From Serratia marcescens (GTDB lineage Bacteria > Pseudomonadota > Gammaproteobacteria > Enterobacterales > Enterobacteriaceae), in the NCBI RefSeq assembly GCF_001902635.1, contig NZ_MJAO01000002.1:186001-250000 (forward strand): a stretch of 64,000 nucleotides of DNA, written 5' to 3'. Below, piece by piece: positions 8,849-18,153 of this stretch (within the stretch, counting starts at the first letter, position 1; the number at the start of each line of letters is the position of its first letter). Both the position numbers and the translations under genes were made by a program. The notes beneath the pieces were generated by a model, which made no database searches, was not told the DNA's origin, and saw only the letters and a program-made list of their open reading frames with translations.

Positions 8849-10681
8849 ATGGCGCATTTTTATTTTTCATCTTTTGAAAAAAGGAGCCCCCCTGCACCGC
8901 TAAAAACCTCGCGGGCAATAGAGTTCCTTTGGCAAATTCTTGCCGTTGCCGCCCTGGTGGTCGGCGCCAACTACATTCGCTGGCGTTGGATGGCGTCGCT
9001 CAATTATGATGCCTTATGGTATGCCGTTCCGTTGGTGATTGCGGAAACCCTGGCCTATTGCGGTACGATCCTGTTTACCATCAATCTGTGGCAAGTGCGC
9101 GACGTCAAACGCCGGCCGCCGCCGAGCGACATTCGGCAATGCCTTGAACCCGATGACGAGGTAGCCCCCCGTCCGGTAAAAGTCGATCTGTTTATCGCCA
9201 CTTACTCCGAAGATACCGAACTGGTCAGGTTGTCGATTCAGGACGCCAAGCGAGTGACCTACCCCTTCCCGCTGGATTACCGCATACATGTGCTGGACGA
9301 CGGCAAGCGTCCTGAGATGCGGCGCGTCGCTGAACAGGAAGGCGTAAATTATCTGTCGCGCGAGAACAATATCGGCTTTAAGGCCGGCAATCTGCGCAAC
9401 GGGCTGGAGCATACGGACGGGGATTTTATCGTCATCTGCGACGCCGATACCCGTGTCTTCCCGTCCATTCTGACCGATACCCTGGGGTATTTCCGCGATC
9501 CTCTGGTGGCCTGGGTGCAAACGCCGCAATGGTTTTACGATCTGCCCGCCGGTAAACGTGTGCCGCAGTTGCTGAAGGACAGGTTCGGACGACCCGGCCA
9601 TATCGCCGGACGCGCGCTGGAAGGGCTCGTCGGCCCTCTCACCGTCGGCCACGATCCCTTTTTCAACGATCCCAAAATGTTTTACGACGTGATACTGCGC
9701 CGCCGCAACTGGGCCAACGCCGCCTTCTGTTGCGGCGCGGCGTCGCTCCATCGGCGCGAGGCGATCATGCAGAGCGCGCTGCGCAGCTATGCGCACGCCG
9801 TCGAAACGGAAATCGATCGCTATACCCGCGACGTGACGGATGTCGGGCTGCGCGACGAGCTGGGCCGGGCGATGAAGCCCCAGGTTGCGTTCGATACGGA
9901 ATTGACCCCCTATAAATTCCACGTGTCGGAAGATATTTACACCTCGATCGTGCTGCACGGCGATCCCGAGCGGCGCTGGCGTTCCGTCATGCATCCTGAG
10001 GTGGAGTCGCGCATGCTGTCGCCGCAAGACTTGTTGACCTGGATGATCCAGCGCTTCAAATATGCGGCGGGCTCGTTGGACATCCTGTTGCACGATGCGC
10101 TGTTCAGCGCGAAGAACTTCAAACTGAGCCTGGCGCAAAAACTGATGTACGGCACCACGTTCTGGTCCTATCTGGCCTGCATGTGGAATACGGTGTTCCT
10201 GATCTCGCCGTTGATCTATCTGTTTACCGGCATTCCGCCGGTTTCTGCTTACTCGCTGCCCTTCTACCTGCACTTCTTGCCGTTCTTCCTGCTGTCGGAG
10301 CTGGCTTTCATGTTCGGCACCTGGGGGATCTCCGCCTGGGACGGCAAAGCCTCCTACCTTTCACTGTTCTCCATGAATCTGCGGGCGCTGGATACGGTGC
10401 TGCGCGGTGAGAAGATCAAATTCCACGTCACCCCCAAAGAGCGCCAGCAGGGCAACTTCCTGACGTTGGTCAAACCGCAGCTGGCCATCATCGCTTTGAC
10501 GTTGCTTGGGCTGTTGTGGGGGGGCATACAGCTGTATCTCGGCAGGGTTAACGACCCGTCCGGCTACGTGATCAACATTTTTTGGGGGGGCGTTAACATC
10601 ATCGCCATGCTGCCGATGGTGCTCGCGGCCCTGTGGCGCCCCGCGCCGGAAACCCCTTCCGAGCAGCAGGAGGCCGGATAA
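8849..10681 (+). CDS. Membrane-bound GT2 polysaccharide synthase (cellulose synthase-like)
   Basis: About 610 residues. Two N-terminal helices are followed by a cytosolic GT-A domain with LDDG, D198-A-D200 (the metal/UDP-sugar DxD), TPQWFYD and S-E-D362 (the catalytic base region, normally TED), then four or more C-terminal helices. The motif expected as QxxRW reads Q401-R-F-K-Y. There is no C-terminal PilZ domain, unlike BcsA. The protein should polymerise a nucleotide sugar and translocate the glycan across the inner membrane; the glycan cannot be named. I placed the start at ATG 8849 because GGGA lies 9 bases ahead; ATG 8840 and TTG 8831 are alternatives. It is the first of seven tightly packed rightward genes. 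Confidence 0.85.
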   Translation: MAHFYFSSFEKRSPPAPLKTSRAIEFLWQILAVAALVVGANYIRWRWMASLNYDALWYAVPLVIAETLAYCGTILFTINLWQVRDVKRRPPPSDIRQCLEPDDEVAPRPVKVDLFIATYSEDTELVRLSIQDAKRVTYPFPLDYRIHVLDDGKRPEMRRVAEQEGVNYLSRENNIGFKAGNLRNGLEHTDGDFIVICDADTRVFPSILTDTLGYFRDPLVAWVQTPQWFYDLPAGKRVPQLLKDRFGRPGHIAGRALEGLVGPLTVGHDPFFNDPKMFYDVILRRRNWANAAFCCGAASLHRREAIMQSALRSYAHAVETEIDRYTRDVTDVGLRDELGRAMKPQVAFDTELTPYKFHVSEDIYTSIVLHGDPERRWRSVMHPEVESRMLSPQDLLTWMIQRFKYAAGSLDILLHDALFSAKNFKLSLAQKLMYGTTFWSYLACMWNTVFLISPLIYLFTGIPPVSAYSLPFYLHFLPFFLLSELAFMFGTWGISAWDGKASYLSLFSMNLRALDTVLRGEKIKFHVTPKERQQGNFLTLVKPQLAIIALTLLGLLWGGIQLYLGRVNDPSGYVINIFWGGVNIIAMLPMVLAALWRPAPETPSEQQEAG

Positions 10682-10683
10682 AC

Positions 10684-12048
10684 ATGGCGTGGAAGCACTC
10701 ATTGCTGCAGGCGCGCAGCTATATTGCGGTGATCATCGGCTTCCTGCTGGCGTTCGGCGTCGTGGTGTATGTCGAGACCCACATGCCGCCCGCGCCGGCG
10801 GAAAGCACCGAGCTGGCGCTGAGCGCCGATTTCCCCACGCTGCCCGCGCCACGGGCGCTGACCTTCGATGAAGCGGTCTGGGCGCGCATCGCCTGGCAAT
10901 ATTTCATCAACAATACTCAGCCTAATGGACTGGTGAACGCCATCGACAACCAGCCCTATACCACCATGTGGGATACCGGCAGTTATCTGATGGCGGCGAT
11001 CAGCGCGCAACGTCTTGGGATCATTACGCGCGACGAGCTGAATGCGCGGGTGAATGCCGTTCTGACAACGCTGTCGTCGTTGCCCCTGGCCGACGGGCAA
11101 CTGCCGGCGCTGTATTACCATACCCAGCGTTCAGTCAGGCTGAACAGCCTCAGCCAAAATGAAAACCAACCCGATTGGTCGGCCGTCGATATCAGCCGTT
11201 TGTTGATGGCGTTGGATATCGCCGCCTGGCTGTACCCGGAGCAGACCGAGGCGATCACCCGCCTGACCGCGCCCTGGCAGTTCGACGCCTTGTTCATGCA
11301 ACAAGAGCCGCAACAACCGTTGAATTTCCGCGTGGCCAAAAAATGGCTGCTCGTCACCCAAAGCAACCGCGGCAGTTACGGTTACCAGCTTTACGCCGCC
11401 AACGGATTGCGCCGCGTGAGCCCCCTGGCCGGCATCGTACTCAGTTCGCAACAGCCGTCGCCGCACGCCATCAGCATTGACGGCATCCGTATACCCTACG
11501 ACAGCCTGGTTAAAATCGGCAAGGTCGATCATCCGGTCGTCACCACCATGCCCTATTTGCTGACCGGCCTGGAGGCTGGGTTCGACATCAACTCGGCGGA
11601 AATCAGCTGGCGGGTGATGAAAGTGCAGGAAAGCCGCTATCGCAGCCACGGCGATTACGCCTATGTGAACGCCGATTATGAAGAGCAATTGCCCCGCTTT
11701 ATCGACGAGACAGTCATCAGCCGTTTCCCGGCGCTGATCGACAAATCGCGTGCGGAGATCAAAGAAGCGGCGCTACAGCTGTCAACCAAATCGGTGTTCG
11801 GTTGGTACGCCCTGTTTCGCACGCCGTGGAGCGACGAGATGCGCCGCCGCGCCGGCGTCTTGTTCGAGCCGGGGCGCGGCTGGTATGACGGCATCATCGC
11901 CGCCAACGGGCAGCAGAGCCGGATGATCGGTGCCAATACCAACGCCCTGATATTGGAAAGCCTGGTCTATATCGCGCAAGGTCCGCTGTTCTGCCAAAAC
12001 TGCGCCCCCGCTTCCCCTTTGAATCTCGCCGACGGTCAACGGCCGTAA
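10684..12048 (+). CDS. DUF3131 protein 1, membrane-anchored
   Basis: The 454-residue protein starts with an inner-membrane anchor (about residues 11-31), and the rest should be periplasmic. It carries the DUF3131 signature: AWQYFINNTQP, then TTMWDTGSYLMA, a central LTGLEAGFD and a C-terminal NTNALILESLVY. DUF3131 proteins are thought to have an (alpha/alpha) toroid fold like glucoamylases and to occur with beta-glycan synthases; their chemistry is not established. The C-terminus has a C-x2-C pair. The ATG at 10684 follows an AGGAGG site and lies 2 bp after the synthase stop. An in-frame GTG at 10633 would overlap the synthase and is unlikely. Confidence 0.85.
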   Translation: MAWKHSLLQARSYIAVIIGFLLAFGVVVYVETHMPPAPAESTELALSADFPTLPAPRALTFDEAVWARIAWQYFINNTQPNGLVNAIDNQPYTTMWDTGSYLMAAISAQRLGIITRDELNARVNAVLTTLSSLPLADGQLPALYYHTQRSVRLNSLSQNENQPDWSAVDISRLLMALDIAAWLYPEQTEAITRLTAPWQFDALFMQQEPQQPLNFRVAKKWLLVTQSNRGSYGYQLYAANGLRRVSPLAGIVLSSQQPSPHAISIDGIRIPYDSLVKIGKVDHPVVTTMPYLLTGLEAGFDINSAEISWRVMKVQESRYRSHGDYAYVNADYEEQLPRFIDETVISRFPALIDKSRAEIKEAALQLSTKSVFGWYALFRTPWSDEMRRRAGVLFEPGRGWYDGIIAANGQQSRMIGANTNALILESLVYIAQGPLFCQNCAPASPLNLADGQRP

Positions 12049-12067
12049 CCAGTCATAAGGAGCCATT

Positions 12068-13645
12068 ATGCCTCACCATTATCTCATCAGGCCGTTTGTC
12101 ACGCTCGCCGCATTAATCCGGCGCGTGCTGTGCGGCTGCTTGTTGTTGTTGCTGATGGCACCCGCGGCCGTAGGCGATACCCAGTTGCCCGCCGCCGCCT
12201 ATCCGCAGCGCCACGGCGACCTGACGCCGCGCGAGCAAGCCATGGCGGCCAAGGCCTGGCAATACTTCGTCACCAACTACCAGCCGGCTACCGGGCTGGT
12301 CAACGCCGTCAACAACTACCCGTCGACCACCATGTGGGACAGCGCCTCCTATCTGGCCGCGCTGACGGCCGCCCGCGAACTCGGCCTTATCGACAAGGAG
12401 CAGTTCGATCAACGTCTGATCAAGTTTCTCGCCACGCTGAACACCGTGCCGCTGTTCCAAAATCAGATGCCCAACAAGGCGTATAACACCATCACCGCGC
12501 AAAAGGTCGACTACCTCAACAAGCCCGGCGAGATCGGTTTTTCATCCATTGATATCGGCAGAATGCTGCTGTGGTTGAAAATCATCAAAGAGCGCTATCC
12601 CGAATTCGCCAATGACATCGACAACGTCGTGCTGCGTTGGGATTTCAGTCATATCATCGACGATTGCGGCACGCTGTATGGCGCGAACCTGGACGCCAAC
12701 AAACAGCCGGTCTATGTGCAGGAAGGCCGGTTGGGTTATGAAGAGTATGCCGCCAGCGGTTTCCAACTGTGGGGATTCTCCACCTGCCAGGCTTCCCGCG
12801 CGGAGCCTTATCAACTGGCGGAAATCTACTGTGTTCTGGTGCCCTATGACTCGCGCGATCCGCGCACCACCAGTCAGCATAACTACGTGGCCACCGAACC
12901 CTATGTGCTGCACGGGCTGGAGATGGGCTGGGACACCAGCGACGATCGCAGCGCCGATCTCGGCAAACACAGCCATCCCTGGATGCAAGACTTCGCCAAT
13001 CGGGTCTATCAGGTTCAGGAAAACCGCTACCAGATTACCGGCCGCCTGACGGCGCGTTCCGAACACCAGCTCGACCGCGCGCCGTACTTCGTGTACGACA
13101 CGGTCTATTCCGACGGTTTCGACTGGAACACCATCACGGATAAGGGGGAGTACGTGCCGGACACCGCCGCTATCTCCCTCAAGGCGGCGCTCGGGATGTG
13201 GAGCCTGTGGCAATCCCCGTATACCGATCGGCTGCTCGACGTGATTGAGAATGCCAATGAAAAAGACAAAGGCTTCTACGAAGGCCTGTATGAAAACGGC
13301 GCCGGGCCGATCCGTGAGTTCACCGCCAACAACAACGGCATCATGCTTGAAGCCCTGCTGTTCAAAAAGCAGGGCCGCCTGTTGAAGTTCAATACCAATG
13401 ACCAAAGCAACAGCAAGTACGCGCCGGCGCTGTGGGATAAAACGCTGGTGAACGTGTTTGACGACAAAAACACGCCGTTTAACCGGCCTTTCATCACGCC
13501 GGACGCCAACCTGAAAACCTGGTGCCAGCAAACGGGGGTCGCGCTGCGCAACGCGCCGTCCTGCAAAGCCTGCAAATGTCCGCAGTGTCAGAATGACGCC
13601 CCCATGAAACTGCCTCCGGTAGCGACATCATGCTTAAAACCCTAA
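12068..13645 (+). CDS. DUF3131 protein 2, secreted, cysteine-rich C-terminus
   Basis: This is a 525-residue paralogue of the preceding protein, with a hydrophobic export signal (about residues 20-36) that ends near AAVGD. It repeats the family pattern: AWQYFVTNYQP, STTMWDSASYLAA, LHGLEMGWD and NNNGIMLEALLF. Its tail carries a cluster C-x2-C-x-C-x2-C (CKACKCPQC) plus a further Cys, which suggests disulfides or a metal site. A likely role is trimming or modifying the polymer in the periplasm, inferred only from family and context. AAGGAG precedes the ATG; its last 16 bases overlap the next gene. Confidence 0.85.
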   Translation: MPHHYLIRPFVTLAALIRRVLCGCLLLLLMAPAAVGDTQLPAAAYPQRHGDLTPREQAMAAKAWQYFVTNYQPATGLVNAVNNYPSTTMWDSASYLAALTAARELGLIDKEQFDQRLIKFLATLNTVPLFQNQMPNKAYNTITAQKVDYLNKPGEIGFSSIDIGRMLLWLKIIKERYPEFANDIDNVVLRWDFSHIIDDCGTLYGANLDANKQPVYVQEGRLGYEEYAASGFQLWGFSTCQASRAEPYQLAEIYCVLVPYDSRDPRTTSQHNYVATEPYVLHGLEMGWDTSDDRSADLGKHSHPWMQDFANRVYQVQENRYQITGRLTARSEHQLDRAPYFVYDTVYSDGFDWNTITDKGEYVPDTAAISLKAALGMWSLWQSPYTDRLLDVIENANEKDKGFYEGLYENGAGPIREFTANNNGIMLEALLFKKQGRLLKFNTNDQSNSKYAPALWDKTLVNVFDDKNTPFNRPFITPDANLKTWCQQTGVALRNAPSCKACKCPQCQNDAPMKLPPVATSCLKP

Positions 13646-15012
13646 CGCTGATCGTCTCCATCGTCGTTGCGCTCGCGCTGGTCGTACTGCTGGGCGTCAT
13701 GGCACGCCCTGACGGCGCCGGCCCGATGTGGGAACGCTGGCAGCATCAGTCTCGTCGCGGCGCACTGACCGAAGAACAGCGGCAATGGGCCGAGGTCGCC
13801 TGGCGCTATGTGCAAAACAACACGCAGCCGGGAACCGGGTTGGTGAACGGCAAAGATCGCTACCCGGTCGTCTCGCTGTGGAACATCGGCGACAGCCTGA
13901 TTGCAGTGACTGCCGCGCGGCGTTTGAACCTGATCCCGCAACAAGAGTTCGACGCCCGCCTGGCGGCGCTGCTGACGACGCTCGATCGTTTGCCTTTAAC
14001 CCGCATCGGAGCGCCGGGCGCGCTGTACGACGCCGCCAATGGCACATTCAGCCAGAACGGCGCCACCACCAGCGAAGCGCAAGGGATGGCGCGCTTGCTC
14101 GGCGGCATGCGTCTCACGGCGCAAAGCTTTCCCGAATACCGCACCTTTCTTGAACGCATCGCGCTGCGCTGGAACTTCTGTGAACTGCTGAACCAAGACG
14201 GGCAGCCGCTTGACGGCCGGGCGCAAAACGGCGATTGGCGCAGTACGGCGGCCGTCGATGTCGGTTACGCCGACTACAGCCGCGCCGCTTTTGGCTTGTG
14301 GGGGTTTCCGCATTCGTCAACGGGGGCAACGCCGCACAAAACGGCGATTATCTATGGCGTGCCTGTCGAGGTGACGGCGCGCGATCCGCGCCTGACCGGC
14401 GCGCCCGCCGGCATCGAAAGCACCCCCTACTTGCTCACCGGCCTCGAGATGGGATGGGCAGCGCCTCATTCCGGCAGTGACAGCGACGCCGGCGTGATGC
14501 AGCGTGCGCAGCGTCTTTACCAGGTGCAGGAAATGCGCTGGCGCCAAGAGAAAATCCTCACCGCCCGGGCGCAATATTCACGCAGCAGTGCACCGTGGGA
14601 GGTATATGACAGTCTGTTCGCCAACGGCTATCCCTGGAATACCCTGGCGGACGACGGCCGTTACGCGCCCGAGCTGGCGCTGCTCTCGACCCGCGCCATT
14701 TTCGGCCTGTGGGCGCTGTGGGATACCCGCTACACCGACGCCCTGATGCAGCTGGGGCGGCTGCATCAGGATGACAAACGCGGGTGGTTCGAAGGCCGTT
14801 ACGAAGCGAACGGCGGCTATAACACCACCTTCACCCTGACGACCAACACCGTCGTGCTGGAAGCCTTGCTGTTCAAACAGAACCGCGGCCCGCTGCTGCA
14901 GGCGGCGCTCCAGGACGGTTATCTCGATGCGCGCATGAAAGACATTTTCAATTGGCCTCGCCACTGTTTGCCGCAGGAGCGTCATCCGCTCCCCAGCGCA
15001 AAAGGAGGATGA
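13630..15012 (+). CDS. DUF3131 protein 3, membrane-anchored
   Basis: The third tandem paralogue (460 residues) has an N-terminal anchor at about residues 5-24. It keeps AWRYVQNNTQP, LTGLEMGWA and NTVVLEALLF. The motif seen as T-T-M-W-D in the first two is V-S-L-W-N here, so an acidic residue is replaced by Asn. If that Asp is catalytic, this copy may be inactive or have another specificity. It starts inside the end of the previous gene, so translation is probably coupled. The three copies are clearly diverged, which indicates old duplications rather than a recent amplification. Confidence 0.85.
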   Translation: MLKTLTLIVSIVVALALVVLLGVMARPDGAGPMWERWQHQSRRGALTEEQRQWAEVAWRYVQNNTQPGTGLVNGKDRYPVVSLWNIGDSLIAVTAARRLNLIPQQEFDARLAALLTTLDRLPLTRIGAPGALYDAANGTFSQNGATTSEAQGMARLLGGMRLTAQSFPEYRTFLERIALRWNFCELLNQDGQPLDGRAQNGDWRSTAAVDVGYADYSRAAFGLWGFPHSSTGATPHKTAIIYGVPVEVTARDPRLTGAPAGIESTPYLLTGLEMGWAAPHSGSDSDAGVMQRAQRLYQVQEMRWRQEKILTARAQYSRSSAPWEVYDSLFANGYPWNTLADDGRYAPELALLSTRAIFGLWALWDTRYTDALMQLGRLHQDDKRGWFEGRYEANGGYNTTFTLTTNTVVLEALLFKQNRGPLLQAALQDGYLDARMKDIFNWPRHCLPQERHPLPSAKGG

Positions 15013-15013
15013 C

Positions 15014-15466
15014 ATGGGGATTAATTACGAGGAATTGTTCAATAACAGCTACAGCCGAATCACGCAGGGAGACAAAGGCGATCGGTTTTTCGCCCATTTT
15101 TATGCGTTGTTCATCGGCAGCACCGAAGATATCAACACGCCGGGCAGCATCGCCCAGCGGCTGGAAAAACAAAAAATCATCTATAAAACCTTTTTCTATA
15201 TGCTTTCGGTCGCCAACACCCACATCGTGGCGGATTATTTGGTGCAGGTGACGCAGGAAGGCAGCCCGCAAAGCCTCAATCTGCCGCCGTCGATTTATGC
15301 GCTGTGGCGCAGAGCCGTGCTGCAAACCGTGCGCGATCTCGATCCCGAATGCGATGAGGAGATCCTGACCGCATGGGCCATCGTGCTGGCACCGGGCCTG
15401 GAGTTCATGCGGCGCCAGGCCGAACTGCATCACAATCCCGCCGCGCAATCGGGGCTGCCAGGATGA
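15014..15466 (+). CDS. Small globin-like protein coupled to the hybrid kinase
   Basis: A 150-residue protein with no signal peptide or membrane segment. Its pattern suggests a globin fold: [12 protein letters not shown] (helices A/B), [14 protein letters not shown] (helix E), [19 protein letters not shown] (helices F-G) and [15 protein letters not shown] (helix H with the conserved AW). Aligned on the LxLPPxxY segment, the position normally held by the heme-ligating proximal His is Gly83 (codon at 15260). It may therefore be a non-heme sensor globin, as in RsbR-type stressosome proteins. A strong AAGGAGG site precedes it. Its stop overlaps the start of the hybrid kinase (ATGA), so the two are probably partners. 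The globin assignment is my inference. Confidence 0.55.
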   Translation: MGINYEELFNNSYSRITQGDKGDRFFAHFYALFIGSTEDINTPGSIAQRLEKQKIIYKTFFYMLSVANTHIVADYLVQVTQEGSPQSLNLPPSIYALWRRAVLQTVRDLDPECDEEILTAWAIVLAPGLEFMRRQAELHHNPAAQSGLPG

Positions 15467-18153
15467 ACAAGATGCCGCTGCTCTCCGCGCTCGACGCGCC
15501 GCCGATCGCGCTGGCCATCTATGATGCCGAAGAAAAACTGAGCTACTGGAATCAGCGCGTGCTCGATTATTACCCCGGCCTGGAAAGCTGGCTGCGCGTC
15601 GGGGTGACGCTCGCCGACGTCTTGCACATGATGATCGACATCAGTTACCCCTCGCTGCATGACGACGCCCAAAAGCGCATGGTGGCCTCTCTGCTGGCCA
15701 GCTATCGTCAACACGACCATTACGAAGTCCGACGCATCACCGATCGGACGTTGTACATCCAACACCATCGCACCCCGGAAGGCGGCGTGATCAGCACCCA
15801 CACCGACATCAGCCGCTATGCCGACGTCATCAAAGCCGAGCAGCGGTTGCACAGCGATTTTATTCTGGCGGCGGAAACGTCGCGCATCGGCATCTGGGAG
15901 TGGGATTTGGCGACGGACGAGCTGCAGGTCAACGACGCGCTGCTGCTGTTGCTGGATATTCCGCGCACGCAACCGACGCTTTCCGGCGCCCTGTGGGCGC
16001 AGGCCTTCCCCGCCGACGACCTGGCGTACTTCAATCAGAGCATCCATCAGGCGAGCCGGGCGACCCTGCCGGTGTTCGCCTGCGAAGCGAAAGTCCAGCG
16101 CGCGGACGAGCATTACGGCTGGGTATCGCTGCAGGGCCAGATCGTGCAACAAGGCATGCAAGGTGAAGTGCAGCGAGTGATCGGCACGCTGCAAGACATC
16201 ACGGAACACAAGGAGGCGGAGGCCTCGTCTCGGCAGTCGGTGGAAATAGCCAAAGCGGCCAACCAGGCGAAAAGCGAGTTTCTCGCCAATATGAGCCATG
16301 AAATCCGCACGCCGATGAACGGCATTCTCGGTATGACTCAGCTCTGCCTGGAGACCGAGTTGAATCAGGAACAGCGCGACTACATCACGATGGCGTACAG
16401 CTCCGCGCGCGCTCTGTTGAAGATCATCGATGATATCCTGGACTTCTCCAAAATCGAAGCGGGCAAGATCAGCCTGGATCCGGAAGATTTCGCCCTACGG
16501 CCGCTGGTGCAGGAGATCACCCGCCCGCTGATGCCCAAGTTCTCCGAGAAAAACGTCGAGCTGCTGGTGGATATCCACCCCGACGTCGCCGACGAGATAT
16601 ACGGCGATCCGCTGCGCCTGCGCCAGATATTGACCAACCTGATCGGCAACGCGCTCAAGTTTACGCCCGCGGGCGAAGTGATACTGCGGATTGCGCCGGT
16701 CGCCAACGATCCGAGCCGTCTGTTGTTCAGCATCCGCGACAGCGGTATCGGCATCGCCGCCGACAAGCAGAAGGTCATTTTCGAATCATTCAGCCAGGCG
16801 GACAATTCGACGACGCGAAAGTACGGCGGTACCGGGCTGGGGCTGACGATCTCCGCCAGGCTGGTCGAGATGATGGGCGGCGAATTGCAGGTCGACAGCG
16901 ATGTGGGGCGCGGCAGCTGTTTCTATTTCTCGCTGCCGGTGTTGTCAGGCGCGCGCAGAAAAAGCGTCAGCTGGCCGCAAACGTTGGCGGGCATCGAGGT
17001 TCTGGTGGTGGACGACAACGCCACCAATTTGCGCCTGTTGTCCGACCTGCTGCGCAATATGGGGTTGAAACCGGTCACCGTCGGTTCGGGGAAAGAGGCG
17101 CTGGCACTGATGAACAACCGCGCCCCCTTCCCGTTGGTGCTGCTGGACGCGCAAATGCCGGAAATGGACGGCATGGCGCTGGCGCTGGAGATCATGTCCA
17201 CCCCGTCGTTACGGCACTGCACGCTGATCATGCTGAGCTCGACGGGAAGCCGCATCGATAAGGCCGTGCTGAAAAAAGTGGGCGTCTCCTTTTTCCTGAC
17301 GAAACCCATCGATGCCGGAGAGCTGTTTGCCGCGATGGAACAGGCGCTGGTGCCGATGCTGCCGAGCGTGCCCGCCGCTGTGGCGGCAACGGAGGCGCCG
17401 CCGACCGCCGCCGCCGCTCCTCATTACCATTTGCTGATCGCCGAAGACAACCCGGTCAACCAAAAGCTGGCGCTCAGCTTCATCGGCAAACTGGGGCACA
17501 GCGCCGACCTGGCCGGCAACGGCGCCGAAGCGCTGAGCCTGCTGCAAACGGCGCGCTACGACGTCATCTTAATGGATCTGCAGATGCCGGAAATGGACGG
17601 CGTCGAAGCGGTGCAGGCGATTCGCCTGGCGGAGCGACAGCAGCCGACGGGCGAGCCGCCGCAGCGGATCATCGCCATGACCGCGCACGCCATGAAAGGC
17701 GACAGAGAAAAATGCCTGCAGCTCGGCTTTGACGGTTATATCGCCAAACCGATCCTGCTGGACAAGCTGGCCGAAGAAATTGCACGTGTGATCGCCGCCG
17801 CGCCTGCCCCGGCGCCCGCGTTCGACTACCCACAGGCACTCGCGCAGTTGGACAACGATCCGGCGCTGTTCAACGAACTGGCGGCGATGTTCATCGACGA
17901 ACTGCCCAGATTGTTGAACGCGTTGCAGGCGGCGATCGCCGCCCAGGCATTCGATGAGATCAAACGCTGCGCGCACCGCCTCAAGGGCGAAACGCTGCAC
18001 TTTGCCGGTTCGGCGCTGGCACCCTGCCTGCAAACCATTGAGCTGGCCGCCGGCGCCCAAGAGTTCGCGTCGATAAGCCGTCTGCAGCCGCAGTTGACGC
18101 CGCTGAGTCATCAGTTGCGCGACGCACTGGTCGCCATCATGGAGGCAACATGA
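15463..18153 (+). CDS. Hybrid histidine kinase PAS-PAS-HisKA-HATPase-REC-REC-Hpt
   Basis: 896 residues, no evident membrane segment, so a cytosolic sensor. In order: a PAS_7-like domain (about 5-120), a second PAS (about 130-250), HisKA with phospho-acceptor H279 ([12 protein letters not shown]), an ATPase domain with GTGLGL, receiver 1 (D562), receiver 2 (D705) and a C-terminal Hpt domain with H838 (AHRLKGE). It can run a full phosphorelay to an outside receiver. The nearest unpaired receiver is the REC-PP2C protein of the opposite arm, which makes it the obvious candidate. The start at 15463 overlaps the stop of the globin-like gene; an upstream ATG at 15373 is out of keeping with that coupling. 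Confidence 0.9.
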   Translation: MNKMPLLSALDAPPIALAIYDAEEKLSYWNQRVLDYYPGLESWLRVGVTLADVLHMMIDISYPSLHDDAQKRMVASLLASYRQHDHYEVRRITDRTLYIQHHRTPEGGVISTHTDISRYADVIKAEQRLHSDFILAAETSRIGIWEWDLATDELQVNDALLLLLDIPRTQPTLSGALWAQAFPADDLAYFNQSIHQASRATLPVFACEAKVQRADEHYGWVSLQGQIVQQGMQGEVQRVIGTLQDITEHKEAEASSRQSVEIAKAANQAKSEFLANMSHEIRTPMNGILGMTQLCLETELNQEQRDYITMAYSSARALLKIIDDILDFSKIEAGKISLDPEDFALRPLVQEITRPLMPKFSEKNVELLVDIHPDVADEIYGDPLRLRQILTNLIGNALKFTPAGEVILRIAPVANDPSRLLFSIRDSGIGIAADKQKVIFESFSQADNSTTRKYGGTGLGLTISARLVEMMGGELQVDSDVGRGSCFYFSLPVLSGARRKSVSWPQTLAGIEVLVVDDNATNLRLLSDLLRNMGLKPVTVGSGKEALALMNNRAPFPLVLLDAQMPEMDGMALALEIMSTPSLRHCTLIMLSSTGSRIDKAVLKKVGVSFFLTKPIDAGELFAAMEQALVPMLPSVPAAVAATEAPPTAAAAPHYHLLIAEDNPVNQKLALSFIGKLGHSADLAGNGAEALSLLQTARYDVILMDLQMPEMDGVEAVQAIRLAERQQPTGEPPQRIIAMTAHAMKGDREKCLQLGFDGYIAKPILLDKLAEEIARVIAAAPAPAPAFDYPQALAQLDNDPALFNELAAMFIDELPRLLNALQAAIAAQAFDEIKRCAHRLKGETLHFAGSALAPCLQTIELAAGAQEFASISRLQPQLTPLSHQLRDALVAIMEAT

